Below are positions 9,851 through 19,571 of a DNA stretch of 64,000 bases, in pieces. The translations under genes and the position numbers were made by a program. The stretch lies in assembly GCA_025506515.1 (NCBI GenBank), contig CM046452.1, forward strand, positions 41,677,874-41,741,873, read 5' to 3'. The first letter of the stretch is position 1, and each line of letters begins with the position of its first letter. This DNA comes from Flaveria trinervia (lineage: Eukaryota; Streptophyta; Magnoliopsida; Asterales; Asteraceae). The notes beneath the pieces were generated by a model. The model had not been told where the DNA came from. It saw only the letters and a program-made list of their open reading frames with translations, and did not search any database.

Positions 9851-11230
9851 TGTCCCTACACATAAGATGAGATTGTTAGTTTTGTTTGGAAGCCCAAGCC
9901 TTGCTGGTCTTAGGTTCTTCCAATACAATGACATAATTGAACCAAATGATGTGCATGGGGGTTCAATAGAGGTCTTTGAAGAAAAGGTTTGGGCTGCAGC
10001 ATCTTCCTTGATCTTCCAGTCCACCCTTTGGTTGATCTTGGAGGATGATCTTGTTAAAGCTTTTACAGTATGGCCTTCTTCCGAAGCTTCTTTCTTTTCG
10101 GAAGAAGCCTTCACCACCTTTTCTTCCGAAGCAGTCTTCTTCTGGGATGGTTTCAAGGGAGCTTTCTTGTTCTTCCGAACCTTAGTAGCTTTTGCTTTCG
10201 AATCCATTTTCCATTCGGAACAAAGAGTTTCTTCTAAAAGCAACCTTGCTTCCGAACTAGCTTTCCCTTCTTCATCACTTGAACCGTTTGAAACGGTCCA
10301 AATGTGAAACCTTCCCTAACTCCTTTTTTTCTAACATTATTTGCATAATGTGTTCTTGCAGGATTGTAATAACAATCTTTTTCCATGTGGTTTTGTGGAC
10401 CACACATTATGCATGCAATGTTAGTCTTTTGGGAATGTGAGGGTTACTGTTTCTTGGGCTTCTTCTCTTTATCAGCAACTTTTTCCTTCAACTTCTGATC
10501 CTTTGGCAGGACAGGAGTGTTGGTATTACACTCCTTTCCTAAATCAGAAGTACTTAACACTTGGAATCCAACTGAGATAAAGACACCTTTCTGCTTTGGG
10601 TCAATCTTCAGCTTGGACTCAGCCACTTTCTTGGCAGTTCTTCTTGCATCTTTAGCTCTGCTTCTTCTGGCCTTAGTGGTTAGGATTTGATCTTCATAGG
10701 AGGAGATGGGTACATCTACTTGTTCCTTCCCCATGGTGGCCACTATTGTTGCTTCATCCTTCAACTCTAGTAAGGAAGGGTCAGCAGTTGAAACCTCTTG
10801 CTCCTCAGTACCACATCTAGGTTGTCTAATAGACTCATAGGAGTGTGGTGGAGCAATTTCATTGGTTCCCTCCTTTGTTCTGATAACAGAGTTTGGAATA
10901 GGAGGATGAGGCAAGAATAGCTTGGAAGTTCTGCTCAGAAATAGCATGCTTCCTGGCCTGAGTCTCAGTAGTGACAAGCTGGGCTTGAGCCTCAGACAAT
11001 TTGGATATCAGATCCTTGATTTGAGTCTTGTAGTTGGTGTGTTCATGTTTTAAAAGAGACACGGTTTTCTCTAACTCCTCAATTTTCTTTTGGTAGTCAG
11101 ATTCAGCTCTCTTAAAATCATATTTTAAAATTTTTAAAGACTCAATATCAGATCTGATTTCCATATTGTAATCCTAATAAAGTTTAACTTTAGCTATACA
11201 GGCTGAAGTACAGAGATGTTCATATACCTA
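9842..11230 (-). pseudogene. Copia B gag C-terminal half: coiled coil and second zinc knuckle
   Basis: From 11164 the minus strand encodes a coiled coil (MEIRSDIESLKILKYDFK ... IEELEKTVSLLKHEH), continued after a frameshift near 10900 by a Lys-rich stretch (10444-10977). Around 10369-10413 a CCHC knuckle reads CIMCGPQNHMEKDC, though it falls between open stretches. From 10243 to 9842 a Lys/Ser/Glu-rich segment contains several CTTCCGAAG-type DNA motifs. The layout matches elements A and H, so a coiled coil placed between two knuckles is a shared family trait. The coding potential is broken. Confidence 0.72.
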
Positions 11231-11268
11231 GGCATTGTCTATTCCGGCCATGAGAGCTTGAGCAGGAG

Positions 11269-12504
11269 TCACATCCTATACCATGAAGCTCCAGTCAACT
11301 TCTTGAGCCATTGCAATTGTTTCAATTGACTTTTCAGCGGCTTTGAGGTTGAGGGATGTGTGGAGGCTTGTGGGGTTCCCGGATTGGTCTTGGAAGCCTT
11401 GCATTCCCTTGCAAAGTGACCAAGTTGGTTACAGTTGTAACACTTTGCCTTGGTCTTGTCAAACCCAAACTTGCTGGTAGTTGGGTTTTGAGGGAATTGC
11501 CTTCCAGTTCTCTTAAATAACTTTTTAGCTCTGTAAGTTAAAAGAGCCATCTGTTGGACAATGTCCACGTACTCTACATTGTCTAGACTGAAACACTCAA
11601 GATCATCAAAGCAGTATTGAAAATCACAAGAGTGTCCACTTCCTGAGACAAAGGCACAACTTTCCTGAAAGGAATTGTGTTGAGCCTGTTGAGACCTTCG
11701 AGTCTCAAGGAAAGTGATCTATGGTCTAGAAGAGCAGGATGGCTGCTAGTAGGTTAAGTAATGCTGAGGTTATGGGGTTAATAAGCCTTTAGCAACCTTT
11801 AAAGCGTTGCTAGCTGGAAGACTCATGGGTCTGCTTGTTTGGTGGCCCTTCTTACTCTCCATCTCTAGGCGATATCCATCGAGGATGCCATAGAGTTCAG
11901 TCATGGTAAGAGTATTCAAGTTTTCTGTTCTCTTGATAGAGACTTAGTAGAATGTCCACTCGTTTGGAAGAGCACTCATGAACTTTCTAGTAAGATCTCT
12001 AAGTTCGGGAGTGATCTTCACAGACTGAAGAGAAGAGATAAGATCCATGTACCTGAAGTATCGCTGGCTGAGGGTCTCTCCAGCAATATGAGTGAACTTC
12101 TTGAACTGCTGCTTCAGTGAGTCCTTCTTTGAGTCGTTGGAGTTTGCATACATCTGAGCAAGTGCATCAAATAATTCTTTGGCAGCCTTGCAATGCTCGA
12201 ACCCCACCATAATGGAGTTCAGTATTGCAGTCATAAGAATGGTCATAGCATTGCTATCGATGTCCATCTTCTTTCTGTCTTCATCAGATTAATCCTCAAC
12301 AGCCGTTTCTATCGTGGCAACGTTTCCACCGGGTGATGCCACCTTTAGCTTATACGGGCCATTGACAATGGAGTTCCATATTTTGCTATCTCGGTATCTG
12401 ATGAAGCCTTCCATTCTTCTGCTCCAAGACCTGAAGTTTTCAGGAGTAATGATGGGAGCCTTTGTCATAGTTCCTATCTCTACTTTAGACTTGTTAAGGG
12501 CCAT
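11269..12504 (-). pseudogene. Copia B gag N-terminal half (UBN2-type) with zinc knuckle
   Basis: Translation from the ATG at 12504 gives MALNKSKVEIGTMTKAPII and FRSWSRRMEGFIRYRDSKIW. A stop after AVED at 12289 is followed in register by SDEDRKKMDIDSNAMTILM and a long UBN2-type domain to 11944, where another stop occurs (EWTFY*). The part from 11568 has the CCHC knuckle CYNCNQLGHFAREC. The start is chosen because the same N-terminal pattern is seen in A and H right after the leader. At least three nonsense changes disable it. Confidence 0.85.
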
Positions 12505-12581
12505 TTTGAGTGAGTGAGTTGTAGGGAGGAGTGAAAAACAGGTTGATTTGGATGGTTAGATCATGCAATCAAGAGCCTAAA

Positions 12582-12596
12582 GAGCTCTGATACCAA
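12582..12596 (-). promoter_or_regulatory. Primer-binding site of Copia B (initiator-Met tRNA)
   Basis: The element strand reads TTGGTATCAGAGCTC immediately after the LTR end. It is the same class of primer site as in A, H and D. Confidence 0.92.
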
Positions 12597-12597
12597 T

Positions 12598-13463
12598 TGT
12601 AGGATCGATTGAGGTCACTTAACACTTAGCTTTTCTCTCAAACTCACTTTGAACAACACTCGGATAAAGATAGAGTCAATAAGAGTTGATCACAATATAG
12701 CAAGTAATAAGGAACACAAGAAGTAATTTTCAAGGTACTTTATATATTGCTTCTCAACTCAAGTATTACAAGACTCTTACAAGCAGTGTGGAATGAGTTA
12801 CAAAGAGAACCTATATACTTTGATACCAGCTGGGATCCTATAACTAAAGCCTTTACTACAAGACTATTCTATAACTAAAGCCTTTACTACAAGACTATAG
12901 TTTAAGGTATCTCGGATAAAGTCTTATCAGAGATATGGTAGTCAGGACATGTCCCTGACTTACCTTTTGTCACCAACTAAAGTTGGTAACTTGTACTATC
13001 ATAAAAGGTGAATAGTGGAATAAAGTATGGTCAACTACATGGCTCTTTAGGAAGAAGCCATGTAGTATCAGAGGTCTGGAGCTGAGTGTTAGAGACCATA
13101 CTTGTGTCCACTGGTTCATAGCAGTGTCTTTCGAAGGTTAAGTGGCTTCGGAAGAACAAGTACTTCCGAAGCCACTTATAATTCGGAAGAGACTGCTTCT
13201 TCTAAGACTTGGGAACTTCTTCTTTTCTTCATACTTCAGAAATAGTGTTCTGATTGTTCTCTTAAGAATTTATCTTCATAAGCATGGTCTTAACTTCGGA
13301 AGTAGAGTTCTGTCTTCGAAAGTTGATCTTTCACTTTGTCTTTGGAAGAACTCTACAACCTTCGGAAGTTCCATGCTAAGCTTCGGAAGCCTTTGCATGT
13401 AGTACCAAAAAATAATCTAAGTGAATTGGTTTTGGTTGCACCAGCCTTCTTCTTGATCCAACA
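12598..13463 (-). repeat. 5' LTR of Copia B (866 bp, intact)
   Basis: The plus strand runs from TGTAGGATCG to TGATCCAACA. Positions 12995-13463 are duplicated at 6712-7180. It carries a CTTCGGAAG-rich zone (13139-13390) including a perfect 16-bp-arm hairpin. The next bases (ACTTT) begin the interrupted LTR of element C and are the presumed 5-bp target duplication. Confidence 0.92.
13139..13178. repeat. Perfect hairpin in Copia B 5' LTR
   Basis: Arms TAAGTGGCTTCGGAAG (13139-13154) and CTTCCGAAGCCACTTA (13163-13178) are exact reverse complements around an 8-base loop AACAAGTA. The same structure in the 3' LTR (6856-6895) has lost pairing by two substitutions that both fall in CpG. It lies in the outer, U3-like half of the LTR. 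Confidence 0.9.
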
Positions 13464-14627
13464 ACTTTCCATTTACTTTCATAATCATACCACGTAAAGC
13501 CACGGAAAATGGACGTGCATAACAAGGAACTTAACATAACCATACATACATAGCATCATCACACATTATCATGCATGCCACATATCATAACACTAACCAT
13601 CACATCACATATGACATTATAAAGTCAACTTACATCCCCCAGGAACCTCCCCAAGTCAAAGCCTACACTTTATATTTTCCCTAAAATTCAGAAAAATATT
13701 CTAAGTCCTAGATGCATGGGCACTATGCAGGAGCATGGGAAGCTTCTGGGAGCATGGAAAGCTTCTGGGCGCATGGGCACTATTAGGGTGCATGGCCCAA
13801 GACTTAGTCATTCTAGGCAATTCTAGGGGCATGGGCGCTACACATGCGCAGGAGTGCCTAGGCGCATAAACACTTAGTCAATTTTCAACCTATTCTAGGT
13901 GCATGGAAACTATTTCGGCTTATGGGATCTTGGGCACATGGGACAACACTTAGGCAAATTCAAGGCCAATCCAGGTGCACGGGCAACTAACTCACATTAT
14001 TATGATCTTAATTTCGTCCCAAATCAACATAAATCATGTTCTAAGCATATTTCTAACATTCTAAGCAATAAAACATGAACATAACACAATCATAACAACA
14101 TAATCACCCATAATCATATCCCACCCGCATGCACACATACAGATACATACGGGCATGAAACCCACATATATAAAAACATTCACACATGCATTTCTCGCCC
14201 CCAAAATCAATTAAACCATGTAAAAAGGGGGTTCTAGAACTCAGCTTATGCAACCTTCGAGTATGACTTCTTCAACCCATTTAGAAATTGAGTTCAATAC
14301 CAAGAAACCCACCAAAAACACACACCCGCGCACACACACAAACACATAAGCACATAACTGAGGCATAGGCCAGTTAAAAACAACTCAAAAACCCCAAATT
14401 CTTACCTTGAATTTGGCCTTCTTCTTCTTTAAAGTTCGTATTCTGCTCTTTCTCTCTCTAAAAATCCAAAGGAAAAGTTGATGTGCAAGGTGTATGGGCG
14501 GCTATATACCTTTTGTACAATATATAATATAATATTTTGTCATTTTTTCACATTTAACCCCTTTACTTGGGTTCTATTGCATTTCTTTCTTTTATTCATC
14601 ATTCTCTTCAAAAATCTGGGTGTTACA
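13464..14627 (-). repeat. 3' LTR of Gypsy C, truncated by insertion of B
   Basis: It aligns with 20533-21750 of the 5' LTR and ends GGGTGTTACA next to the purine tract. It contains a degenerate repeat with the unit GGCGCATGGGCACTATGCA and variants at about 13700-13990. The other ~960 bp of this LTR should lie left of the window. Confidence 0.9.
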
Positions 14628-14645
14628 AGTCCACCCCCTTTATAA
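14628..14645 (-). promoter_or_regulatory. Polypurine tract of Gypsy C
   Basis: The element strand reads AAAGGGGGTGGACT directly before the LTR start TGTAACACCC. This is the expected plus-strand primer position. Confidence 0.8.
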
Positions 14646-14666
14646 AGGTTTCGTCCCCGAAACCTG

Positions 14667-14898
14667 TTATTCCTCAAACAAATATGGGTAATGTTGTCTT
14701 ATTTCTTCTTCAGTCTCCCACGTAGACTAAGATCTCTTCCTGTGCTTCCATTGTACACGCACAAAAGGAACTACTTTATTCCTTAATCGTTTCTCCTTGC
14801 GATCAATGATTGCCCCTAATTGCTCCACATAGTTTAGCCTTTCATACAACTTCAATATCCACCAGTCGTACAACCATACCCTCATCAGCTATGCACTT
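14667..14898 (-). pseudogene. Gypsy C chromodomain-like C-terminus of integrase
   Basis: A frame different from the preceding integrase reads AIIDRKEKRLRNKVVPFVRV, then QWKHRKRS, a TAG stop, and STWETEEEIRQHYPYLFEE ending at 14667. The DRKxxxLRNK, VQWKH and TWE blocks followed by an aromatic tail are the pattern of the chromodomain that ends integrase in plant chromoviruses. It is thought to steer insertion towards heterochromatin. One stop and a frameshift near 14850 disable it. It lies about 40 bp before the 3' LTR. Confidence 0.78.
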
Positions 14899-16004
14899 TC
14901 ATAGATGAGATACATGGAATGTCAGATGAATTCCACTTAACTCATTGGGTAACTCCAACCTATAGGACACCTCTCCTACTCGAGCCATGATTCGGAAAGG
15001 CCCTATGTATCTTGGGCTCAACTTGCCCCACTTCCTGAACTGAATAATTCTCTTCCAATGTGGTACTTTCAATAAAACTTTATCACTTACCTGGAACTCA
15101 ATCGGTCTACGTCTCTTGTCGGCATAAGACTTTTGCCTATCTTTGGATGCCTTCATAAAGGCTTTGATCTTTTCGGGATTCTCAATCATAGCCTCAATCA
15201 CCTTAATGCTTCCCAACTCCTTCTGACCAATATCATCCCAACAAACGGGTGTTCTACATCTTCTATCATATAGCATCTTATACGGAGGCATACCAATGCT
15301 GGCATGATAACTATTATTGTATGAGAACTTAGCTAACGGTAAGTGGTCATCCCAACTTCCTCTAAAGTCATGACGCATGCCTGAAGCATATCTTCTAGCG
15401 TCTGAATCGTCCTTTCCGACTGACCATCCGTCTATGGATGATAAGTTGTGCTAATGTGTAACCTCGTCCCCATCGCATCATGGAACTTTTTCCAAAATTT
15501 AGATGTAAACCGAGTGTCACGATCCAAAACAATAGACATGCACTGGTACGCCGTGACGAGTCAAAATCTCCTTTATGAATAGATCTACCAACCTCTCGGA
15601 TGAATATGTCTCGTGGATCGGTAGGAAGTGAGCACTCTTCACCAGACAGTCAACTATCACCCATATAGTATCATACCCTCGCGCGGTATGCGGTAACTAT
15701 TTGATAAAGTCCATGCTGATATGCTCCCAGTTCATTCTGGTATATCCAACGGTTGGATCTTCTTGTACGGCTTCTGATGTTTGGCCTTCACTTGTAAGCG
15801 AGTAAGGCACTTACTCACATACTCCGCTACATCGCGTTTCATACCCGGCCACCGGTAATCTTTCTTCATGTCTTGATACATCTTTGTAGCACCAGGATGA
15901 ATGGAGTATCGAGTCTTATGAGCTTCATCCATGATCTTCCCACGTAAATCCCCAAGGGATCCACGTCCGTCTGAATCGAGTTCTAACACCGAGTGTGTTT
16001 TCAC
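14899..16004 (-). pseudogene. Gypsy C integrase: zinc domain, core and GPY region (broken)
   Basis: The N-terminal zinc-binding domain (15732-16004) has KTRYSIHPGATKMYQDMKKD and KDYRWPGMK, but the second Cys of the final CX2C is Arg (CLTR). The core between 15380 and 15730 is full of stops, though DCLVKSAHFLP and RHGV-like pieces can be read. The C-terminal part (14899-15378) is open for 159 codons with FSYNNSYHASIGMPPY, the KSYADKRRRP block and a GPY-type motif (LSPRYIGPFRI), ending LTFHVSHL. The order and motifs are standard for Ty3/gypsy. Confidence 0.87.
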
Positions 16005-17290
16005 CCAATTCCGCGACCATACCTCTCATCCTTTCAGAGTTAAGACAATCTTCCTTTAACGCCTTGTCTTGAAACTCCCTAACCTGCTTCATCACTTTGG
16101 AGGTCATAATCAATTGATAAGCCTTCACCCGAATCGGCTCGGGTCTTTCCTTTCGGCTAAGGGCATCCGCCACTACGTTGGACTTGCCCGGATGGCAATG
16201 GATCTCGCAATCATAATCCTTTATGAGCTCCAACCATCTCCTTTGTCTCATGTTTAGATCCTTCTGCTCGAAGAAATACTTCAAGCTCTTGTGGTCTGCG
16301 AAGATTGTGCACTTCGTCCCGTATAGGTAGTTCCTCCGAATCTTTAACGTGAAGACCACAGATGCGAGCTCCAAGTCATGAGTAGGATAATTAACCTCAT
16401 GAACTTTCAACTGTCAGGATGCATAAGCTATAACATTTCCTCGCTGCATCAGCACACAACCCAACCTCGAGTAAGAGGTATCAGAATAAACCCCTAAGTC
16501 CTCGCTTCCTTCAGGTAATGATAAGACTGGAACTTGAGTCAACTTCGCTTATAAGTCCTCAAAAGCATTCTCTTGAGCTTGACCCCACACAAACTTCATA
16601 TCTTTGCGGGTCAACCTAATCAATGGGGAAGCTATCTTGGAGAAGTCTTGGATGAATCTTCTGTAATAGCCCGCCAAACCCAAGAAACTACGGATCTTGG
16701 ATGGTGTCTTTGGAGTCTTTCATTACATCACCGCTTCAACCTTTGTCGGGTCTACCATAATCCCTTCAGGTTCACCACATGACCCAAAAACTAGACTTCA
16801 CACAACCAGAACGCGCACTTGGAGAACTTAGTATACAACTTCTCCTTTCTTAACGTCTCCAACACCTCTTGAATGTGACCAACATGCTCCTCCATGCTCT
16901 TCAAATAAACCAGGATATCATCAATAAATACAATCACTAATTTATCCAACATCGGCTTACACACTCGATTCATCACATCCATAAAAACAGCTGGCACATT
17001 GGTCAAACCAAAAGACATAACGAGAAACTCGTAGTGTCCATACCGCATAGGAAAAGTTGTTTTACGAATATCTTGCTCCTTCACCCTTAACTGATGGTAA
17101 CCAGATCGAAGATCTATCCTTGAGAACCAACTGGCACCTTCAAGCTGATCCAACAGATCATCAATCCTCGGCAATGGATACTAGTTCTTCACCGTCAACT
17201 TGTTCAGCTCACGGTAGTCTATGCACAACCTCATACTACCATACTTCTTTTTCACGAACAAGACCGGAGCACCCCAGGGAGAGATACTCG
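15925..17290 (-). pseudogene. Gypsy C reverse transcriptase and RNase H (broken)
   Basis: RT at 16791-17174 shows MPRIDDLLDQLEGASWFSRI, DLRSGYHQLRV, the MSFGLTNVPAVF block and the catalytic FIDDIL. Upstream at 17180-17290 is WGAPVLFVKKKYGSMR-like sequence with stops. The RNase H part (15925-16410) reads VNYPTHDLELASVVF, TKCTIFADHKSLKYFFEQ and DALSRKE. Stops separate the two at 16410-16790, including a change at VIAYAS. RT-RH would synthesise element cDNA. Confidence 0.88.
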
Positions 17291-17497
17291 GTCTAATGAA
17301 CCCCTTATCAAGCAACTCCTACAATTGCTCCATCAGGTCCTTCATCTCGATCGGAGTCAACCGATACGGTGCCTTAGGAATAGCTTAGGCACCCGGTATC
17401 AAGTAATCTGGAACTCGATCTTGTGGTCTGGCGGCACACTTGGTAAGTCTTCGGGAAACACGTCTGGGAACTCACACACAACTAGTACATTTGACAT

Positions 17498-17945
17498 TTA
17501 TGGTGTCGGCGTATCTACATCTTTCACGTAGGCCAAGTAGGCACTACATCCACACCTCATGCACTTTCCCGCCACCGCCATCGAAATTACTTTCGAAATC
17601 ATCGTCACTCGATCACCGTAAACCGTCATCGAACTCCCATCAGGCGCTGTCAATCGAATCATCTTCTTGCGACACACAATGTTCGCCTCATAGTCCGCCA
17701 ACCCATCCATTCCTAGGACTACATGAAACCCGCCTAAGGTCATCACGAACGGTCTAACAGGAAACTTATGACCTTCTAGTTCTACTTCACAACCCTCTAA
17801 TAGATCAACAATCCTGGTAGACTTAATTATGACAGTTTCTACATCGGAGGGCTAATCAATACTTCTACTACTAGCAGGCAACTTAGCACTGAAAGTAGCA
17901 AAAATGAAACTCCTATTGGCACCTGAATCAAATAACACAGAAGCA
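17498..17945 (-). pseudogene. Gypsy C aspartic protease
   Basis: The minus strand encodes SVLFDSGANRSFIFATFSAK, with the catalytic DSG codons at 17921-17929. After a stop near 17850 comes GHKFPVRPFVMTLGGFHVVL and GMDGLADYEANI, the conserved second half of chromovirus proteases (ILGMDWL-type block). The final part runs into the spacer before RT. The active-site triplet is intact but the frame is not. Confidence 0.82.
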
Positions 17946-17955
17946 AGAGTTTGGT

Positions 17956-18432
17956 TTAATAGAAACATACCTGACACACGTCGAGGTCCGTCCTAGCCTC
18001 CTCCCTGGTCATCGTGAAAGCTCTGGTGCTAGCTTTTTGTCCTTTAGTCCTGGTTGTCTTCTTCGCCCTAAAACTCCCATCCCTCAGCTTCTTGCAGTCC
18101 TTGCTCATGTGGCCCTCCTCGCCATAGTCATAACACCTTCTTACCCTACAGTCCATCGCCACATACCCTGTCCTTCCACACCAGAAGCAGACATTGGATC
18201 CTGATCTACATTCCCCAACATGCTCCCTTCCACACTTAAGACATCTCTTCGATCCCACACTAGATGTGACCACATGTTGGTTATCCACCCATGCACTCTT
18301 GTTGTTTGGAGCGGCCCTGTCACATCCAAACCTATTCCCACGCCAAATCCGATCACCACCACCCTTCTTACTCACCTCAGCCACCACCATTTCCATTTCA
18401 TCGTACAACTTTCCCGCCAAATCAACCACCAA
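17956..18432 (-). pseudogene. Gypsy C gag nucleocapsid with zinc knuckles
   Basis: A 158-codon open segment includes three CCHC-like motifs in a row. CLKCGREHVGEC looks complete. CFWCGRTGYVAMDC has Tyr in place of His. CYDYGEEGHMSKDC has Tyr in place of the second Cys. Basic residues and a Lys-rich tail follow. Nucleocapsid binds genomic RNA. Multiple knuckles at the end of gag are common in Tekay-type chromoviruses, and the two losses of metal ligands show decay. Confidence 0.82.
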
Positions 18433-18578
18433 CCAAAATGTGCTCGGTCAGGCCGCGATCATGTGCCTACGGATGTCCGCCGACAGTCCTTGAATGTTTT
18501 TATTGATCTTCCGTGACAAGGGTGTCACCTGCGGATGTCATGGTTCCCGCCTCTAGCTACAAGAACTCCCTCTCAACT

Positions 18579-19229
18579 TTATTGAGGACAGAATTCCTCG
18601 ATCACCAGCTTCGTCAACTCACTCCACCTCATCCTGCCAATCACCCTACTACCCTCAGCCTGGACAATATTGTCCCACCAACATAAGGCTGAGTCCACAA
18701 ATGAAGGAGTGGCAAACTTCACCTTCTGATCCTCCCGACACTCGTTGATATCAAGAACAGCTTCCATCTCTCTCACCCATCGGTGAGCAGTAGTAGTAGT
18801 GCCATTGCCATCAAAAGTTGGGGGCTTGTACCTTTAAAATGCCCTATAGTTACCGCCTCGTGTTGCCACCGGCATGGGCTCTTCTTCCTACTCCTCATCG
18901 GTAGAGACTACCGTCTCAGTCTTTGGGTGTTCTCTCCCTCCCAAGGGCCTATTCCTCTCCTTCCTTTCTCCTTCTCGTACAACCTTTATCAATTTGGTCA
19001 CCACAGATGGTAAGATCGTCTGCATGACCTGGTGAACTTCCTCTACAATGGCCTCCTTCACCGAATCCCTCAAATTAGCACACTCATCACCACCCTCCGG
19101 ATAAGGGGTCTCGAGCTTTTCATGAGCCACCTCTTCAGCTCGAGGCCTTCCTCTTGTGACCCGTGGTCCAGCACCACGTCCACCATGACCTCCATCTCGC
19201 GAAACCTTTGATGATCTAGCACCGGCCAT
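18579..19229 (-). pseudogene. Gypsy C gag N-terminal and capsid part (broken)
   Basis: The segment 18888-19229 encodes MAGARSSKVSRDGG, RVTRGRPRAEEVAHEK and a conserved amphipathic piece (EAIVEEVHQVMQTILPSV). After stops, 18579-18776 encodes a retrotransposon-gag capsid block with REMEAVLDINECREDQKVKF and DSALCWWDNIVQ. The plus-strand copy at 63038-63909 has the same two blocks. Between the gag block and the knuckles (18433-18578) much of the capsid C-terminal region is missing or scrambled. Confidence 0.83.
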
Positions 19230-19552
19230 CCTCTAACGCTATAAGATTCAAACACTAACACGGTCATTAAAGGGAATATCTTAGTTTATGTCAAGTATAG
19301 TACTCCCTAATTACAGTGGCTAGTTGTGATTAGCCACTTACTTTACTCTTCATACCCTAAGCATATCCTATCCCGACTACATCAGTATCTAAATCTACTA
19401 AGAAGCACATAAATCACATAACATCGCACGTAATACCGGTTAACATTAACAAAATACCTGATGGCACACAGCTACTTGGACTGGCATCCCTTCCCTTTGT
19501 CCCATTCTCAGTTTAGGTTTCATTTGAAAATTTTAACCCGATTCACTTAAAC

Positions 19553-19570
19553 TTTAGCTCTTATACCAAC
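19553..19570 (-). promoter_or_regulatory. Primer-binding site of Gypsy C
   Basis: The element strand reads AGTTGGTATAAGAGCTAA right after the LTR end CCTTACA. It is one substitution from the initiator-Met primer site TGGTATCAGAGC seen in the sister copy at 62731. Confidence 0.85.
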
Positions 19571-19571
19571 T

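Larger units (their letters stand above)
6712..13463 (-). mobile_element. Copia LTR retrotransposon B, hosts A and is nested in C
   Basis: A related but distinct Copia family on the minus strand. It has a complete 866-bp 5' LTR, a primer-binding site, gag, coiled coil with second knuckle, protease, integrase, the first part of RT, then a direct jump to the polypurine tract and a 3' LTR cut at 6712 by element A. The 469 bp of 3' LTR that remain match 12995-13463 base for base in length. Everything after the YVDD motif (rest of RT, RNase H, any downstream ORF) is missing. The outer end TCCAACA abuts ACTTT, a sequence inside the LTR of Gypsy element C. Confidence 0.93.
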
